Of a stretch of 64,000 nucleotides of DNA, positions 60,402 to 64,000 are shown in pieces; the first letter of the stretch is position 1, and every line of letters begins with the position of its first letter. This stretch comes from Tetmemena sp. SeJ-2015. Its lineage: Eukaryota > Ciliophora > Spirotrichea > Sporadotrichida > Oxytrichidae. The DNA lies in contig JAJKFJ010022697.1 in the NCBI GenBank assembly GCA_027382625.1, forward strand, positions 1 to 64,000. The letters are read 5' to 3'. Position numbers and translations under genes: made by a program. The notes beneath the pieces are model-generated. The model saw nothing but the letters and a program-made list of their open reading frames with translations, was not told where the DNA came from and did no database searches.

Positions 60402-63054
60402 TCAAACTACCCTTTACCCCCACTCTCTATCAAACTCCCTCAATATCTCACATTCTCTAATTTTACAGTAACTGATATTCAAAAGCCCTCGACTCCTTTG
60501 AACTTAAAATGTATGCACATTTGAAGTCTATGCAGTCATTTTTATTGAACTCAGCTTCACCTCATAGTCCAAATTCAAGCCCTTTTTAGCAAGCGCCTTG
60601 GTGAGCAGCATCTTACTGTTCTCAAAGGCATCCATCTGAGTGGGCGACAATTTCTCCTGTTCCTCGTTCTAACGCCCGATGAAGACCTGTCCGTTGTCAT
60701 CTGAGTTCTCATCATCACTCTGATCTCGCCCAGACTCCATCAGCAAACCCCCTCGTCTGTAGTTTGTACCGATGTGGTTTAGAAACTTCTCATAGATCAG
60801 TACACAAAATTAAGAGTATGAAGTGTGCTATTAAGAAGATGTTGTTCTGTCTGAGTAGCTCCAGCCCATTCTTCTTCTCGCTCTCCTTGCTCTGCTAGTG
60901 TGAGAGGTTGGTTAACTTCTGCTATAATTGTATGTTCCTTGTCTAGAGCAGCTGCAGTTACTCATGCAGCGCATCCACATCTATGTCCTGGTAGATGCGC
61001 TGGTACTCGTTTATCTGGTTCTTCTACCTCTCCAGTTATCTTTTCAAGTCTGCTATCTGTTGTCGTTGCTCCTTTGTCAAGGTAGCGTACATGTCGCACT
61101 GAGCCTGACATCGCTTCACCTCTTCCTTCATCGAATGCGCCTGCTCTTGAAGCTTCTTGGTTCACTGTGCTTCAGTCTAGCACTGAAGGAGAGTGAGGTT
61201 CTTGAGTCTAGCCATGTCCTAGTACTTCTCCTTGTACCGCTAAACCTTGCTCTCCATCTTCTTCAGACGCAGTCGGTTCACGTTTAAAGACTCTGAAAGC
61301 ATCTCCTACATATCCTCTACCTAGAGTGCCATACTCTGGTAGTTCTCAACTTGCTGCTGGCTAGCATATTGCAAAATATCAAACTCTTGGCCCTGGAGGA
61401 ACCTGGATAAACGCTTTCTCTGAAAAGTCAATCGCCTCATCATTTGCGGAGCCTCATTCATCCGAGTCTAATTCCTGTCATCAAAATGTTCAACTCTTAT
61501 ACACAGGACATTAAAAATGGGATCATCTTGAGCTGCCTTGGTTAGGGAAATCTTGAAGTCCAATCTGGACTGAATAAGTTACTTCAGGAGGTTGCGGTTC
61601 ACCTCCTTCAAGTACTCTACTTCATACATTTGATCCTCAACTTTCAACTATCAGTTAGATTATATCTCATATATGTTAATTACCATGAGCTCTTGCTTTT
61701 GACCCAAGTTCTTGAAGTAGTTCTTCTCTATCGAAGCCACGTTGAAGCACTTAGCAATCATGCTCTCATAGTCTTATTGACTGCTCATATACTTTTTGTT
61801 CTTAGCACTCTTCATCTTCCTATAAGTCGTAATTTAAGTGAACAAAGATTTCGCTTACTCTAGCTCAGCTGGCACAGGGAAGAAAAGAGATGCATCTTTC
61901 ATAGTATCTAAGCGAGGTAGCGAGTATCCTTTTCTCTTCGATAGCGTGTCTTGCCCTTCTTATCCCTCTGTGTCATTCTTACGACCTCTTGCCTAGGTGC
62001 TCTAAGGCGATAGCGCCTCAAACATAAGCAGCGACTGTTTCTGCTCCTACTCCTTATTATCTCTTTCCTGCACATATTTCTAGAAATTGTACTAGTAGGG
62101 TTTACTCTCGTTTTCCTTTTTAGAAGTGCGGCTTCAATCGTTCATTGGAATGACAAACTTAGGCTGCGTGTCTTGGAGAGGTAGCAGCTTCTATTTTTGG
62201 ATGAGGAGATTTGAATCCTTGGGAGAGAGCTGCTTAAAGAAAGAGCTGGAGTCAAGTTACACCCTAGAGGATTGGTTGAAAGATGATTTTGCGTTATTAA
62301 AAGCCTGGCGATCAGTGGCTGGACTGTTGCTCTAGCTCTAGAATTTCATTGCCTACGAGAAAGATGGAAGGTGTTGCGAGGCCTGAGGGTTGAAGGGATT
62401 GCTCGATAAGTTGTTGTTGCTATCGTTGATCTGAATTTTGAGCTTGCGGATATGTTTGAGGCTCTGAGTTTGCTGCTCTAAGTTTTTGGAGGAGTTCATT
62501 CCAGAAGGGAGTGCAAGTGGATTGTTGGCGGGGCTGATCAAATTAGAATGAGAGCTCTGATTCAAAAGCTGAGAACTCAGGAAATACCCGCTCTACTTAG
62601 CTTAGTTTCTATTACAAGGGTTTAGGAAGTGCAAAAATAACGAAGGTGCTCCTTAATAGAGAGCTTTAAACTCGAAAGACAAAAAACCTTAAACTGAGGT
62701 GTGATTATAAAGTCCTCCTATGAATATGATATATAAAAATCGTTTTAAGTGAGAAGCCTTTTATAGCAAGACTTTGTTTTTATATTCGTCTTGGTATTTC
62801 AAAAATTTGTAAAACTGACTGACTATTTTTTGTAAACACCAAAAGACTTACTTAATCTTGGCTGATCCCTACGGAGAGACAAATGATTTGTTTTTGCCTA
62901 GACTGACTAGGTCAGACTACTTCTTCAATAATGAGCCCCTCTGCTCCTTAGTAAGGATCTTAAGCTTTTGATTTTAGAAGTGCGTATTGTTGGGGGAGTT
63001 AGGGGTGGTCGCCGTTTGAAATTGACTCTCGGACTGCTTTAACAAGTGCTCCAT
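60402..63054 (-). CDS. Coiled-coil protein, unknown family
   Basis: The proposed start is ATG 63,052-63,054 (MEHLLKQSESQFQTATTPNS), with a long AT-rich intron after about 62,850. The main frame includes MNSSKNLEQQTQSLKHIRKL (62,499) and runs to TGA 60,402-60,404. A 36-nt GT...AG intron lies near 61,649-61,684 (GTAATTAAC...GATAG). The body is one long coiled coil: FKNLGQKQELM, LKVEDQMYEVEYLKEVNRNL, TFQRKRLSRFLQGQEFDILQ, LRLKKMESKVQRYKEKYQDM, RQQIADLKRQLERQKNQINE. A frame change near 60,800, in AT-rich sequence, leads to the acidic tail (MESGRDQSDDENSDDNGQ). In-frame TGA as Trp appears in IPMNDWSRTSKKE and EAQWTKK. It is probably structural (cytoskeleton or basal body), which is inference from the coiled coil only. 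Confidence 0.65.
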
Positions 63055-63254
63055 TAATTTTATTGCAAAATATAGATGATAGTTTGATTATTTTGGAGTT
63101 ACTGCAATCTTAAATTGCAAATTGGCATCATCTTCATCAAATGATTCTCTCAAATTTAAAGACAACATTTAAGAAATCAAAATCAATAGTCCACAATCAC
63201 TTCCACATCTGAAAGTGAAAAATAAGTACAGCTTATGAAATCACCTTCTCTCCT
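63055..63254. other. Short intergenic region
   Basis: 200 bp of AT-rich DNA between two minus-strand genes. It holds the upstream region of the coiled-coil gene; nothing else recognised. Confidence 0.4.
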
Positions 63255-63962
63255 TCATTTGAGCAGCTTATCTCTCAGCTCTATCAAGTGAGTTAAAAAG
63301 GGCTCGTACTGTAAGTTAGCCTTGCCCCTTTGAAGTCCTACTGCAGAAGTCATCGTTAACTGAGCTGCGTTATTTATGTCTACTTCGTTTTTTATAAAGT
63401 CTACGAGGATGAGAAGTGCGTCCTAAGCTTGAGACTTATTTGCCGAGACTGGATTGATGCCAGATGAGCCTTTGAAGCTCTGAGCATTTGAGAAGTCATA
63501 GTTACCTCCTTGATAGTTTGGCAAGTAGGCGTAGCTGTGAGCACTGTATGGGATCTACTCAGCCACTCTCACCTTTTTCTAGGTAGCAGATTCATAGCTC
63601 TATTAAAGTTTTATAGAGAATAGGAAATGAGGAAGTTACCTGTAGAATGTTATTGAGGGAGATGAAGTCAGGGTAGGTGATGAGCCCTTGGACAGCGCAA
63701 GTCTCTAGTATCACTAAGTCGTCTGCTCTTTGCAGCTCTGCTAGAGAGAGACTTTTCAGTTTCTTCTTCAGGATGTCTATGAACCCATCGATTACTAATC
63801 TAGAAGAAGTGTTAGTGGTATATATGAAGAGAAAATTTAAGGTATTGTTGAAGAAACTTACTTGGTGATTGCTAGGTAGTTGCCCTGCCTCATCCATTTA
63901 TCGATCTGAGTGAGACTCAGATTCAAGAAGTGTCTTTGGTTAGTAGCAGTGCACACCTCCAT
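63255..63962 (-). CDS. Unidentified helical protein, possibly continuing beyond the window
   Basis: Exons read MEVCTATNQRHFLNLSLTQI and DKWMRQGNYLAIT, then KLVIDGFIDILKKKLKSLSL, AELQRADDLVILETCAVQGL, and after a second intron YESATQKKVRVAEQIPYSAH, ending LTHLIELRDKLLK at TGA 63,255-63,257. Introns are GTAAG...TTCTAG at about 63,803-63,864 and GTAACTTCC...AATAG at about 63,600-63,640, both in phase. ATG 63,960-63,962 is the first Met. The frame stays open upstream to an AG at about 63,986, so an earlier exon may lie outside the window. The alternating hydrophobic helices resemble an alpha-solenoid, but no family is recognised. Confidence 0.6.
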
Positions 63963-64000
63963 GCTCCTCTCGATATTTGGCTGTCTATAATAGAATATTC

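Noticed and set aside
60790..60830. 21-bp segment bounded by TCTTAAT repeats as another eliminated sequence in the coiled-coil gene
   Set aside because: Excision is frame-neutral and does not correct the nearby one-base shift, so it explains nothing.

Overview
The window reads as nuclear DNA of a ciliate with a karyorelict-type (Loxodes-like) genetic code. TAA and TAG occur throughout long conserved reading frames and must encode glutamine. TGA is the only codon that ends genes, yet it also sits inside otherwise continuous frames where tryptophan fits. The zinc-finger gene at 37,833-41,182 has six such internal TGAs. Introns are mostly very short GT...AG introns (16-42 nt) with a few longer ones. 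Under the standard code almost every gene here is shattered, so the gene models below were rebuilt by hand with TAA/TAG = Gln and TGA = Trp or stop. Starts, and some exon joins, are therefore approximate.

Region 1 (1-20.3 kb) is AT-rich and gene-poor. It holds a multi-exon gene for a cysteine-rich, multi-membrane-span surface protein of a type common in ciliates (about 0.7-4.0 kb). It also holds four members of an unrecognised leucine-rich-repeat-like family (5.5, 8.8, 10.9 and 16.6 kb), several of them broken. The fourth member is split by a 2.3 kb element with 135-bp terminal inverted repeats (17,229-19,514). Other features are a 249-base poly(T) tract, a dispersed repeat and a (CTT)n microsatellite at 20.4-20.66 kb. 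This half looks repeat-rich and germline-like.

Region 2 (21.8-64 kb) is gene-dense with short intergenic gaps. In order it holds: a Q-rich coiled-coil protein (-), a SANT/Myb-like protein (-), the ribosome-biogenesis factor ESF2/ABT1 (+), a Sec14-like lipid-transfer protein with an N-terminal acylation motif (-), four neighbouring single-C2H2-finger proteins (three -, one +), and a Met/Gly-rich RGG protein (+). A pseudogene copy of the last zinc-finger gene's 3' end follows. Then come an armadillo-repeat protein (+), a very large Ser/Asn/Gln-rich protein (+), a tandem cyclic-nucleotide-binding protein (-), and three coiled-coil or unknown proteins (+, -, -). The genes are independent eukaryotic units, often in convergent or divergent pairs.

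The most notable signal is a set of short AT-rich insertions inside coding sequence that do not have GT...AG ends. Each is bounded by a perfect direct repeat, and excision between the repeats restores (or keeps) the frame. They measure 119 bp in ESF2 (15-bp repeat), 32 bp in the Sec14 gene (8-bp repeat) and 33 bp upstream of the armadillo repeats (7-bp repeat). They have the form of internal eliminated sequences (IESs), which would be of interest in a ciliate group whose DNA elimination is poorly known.
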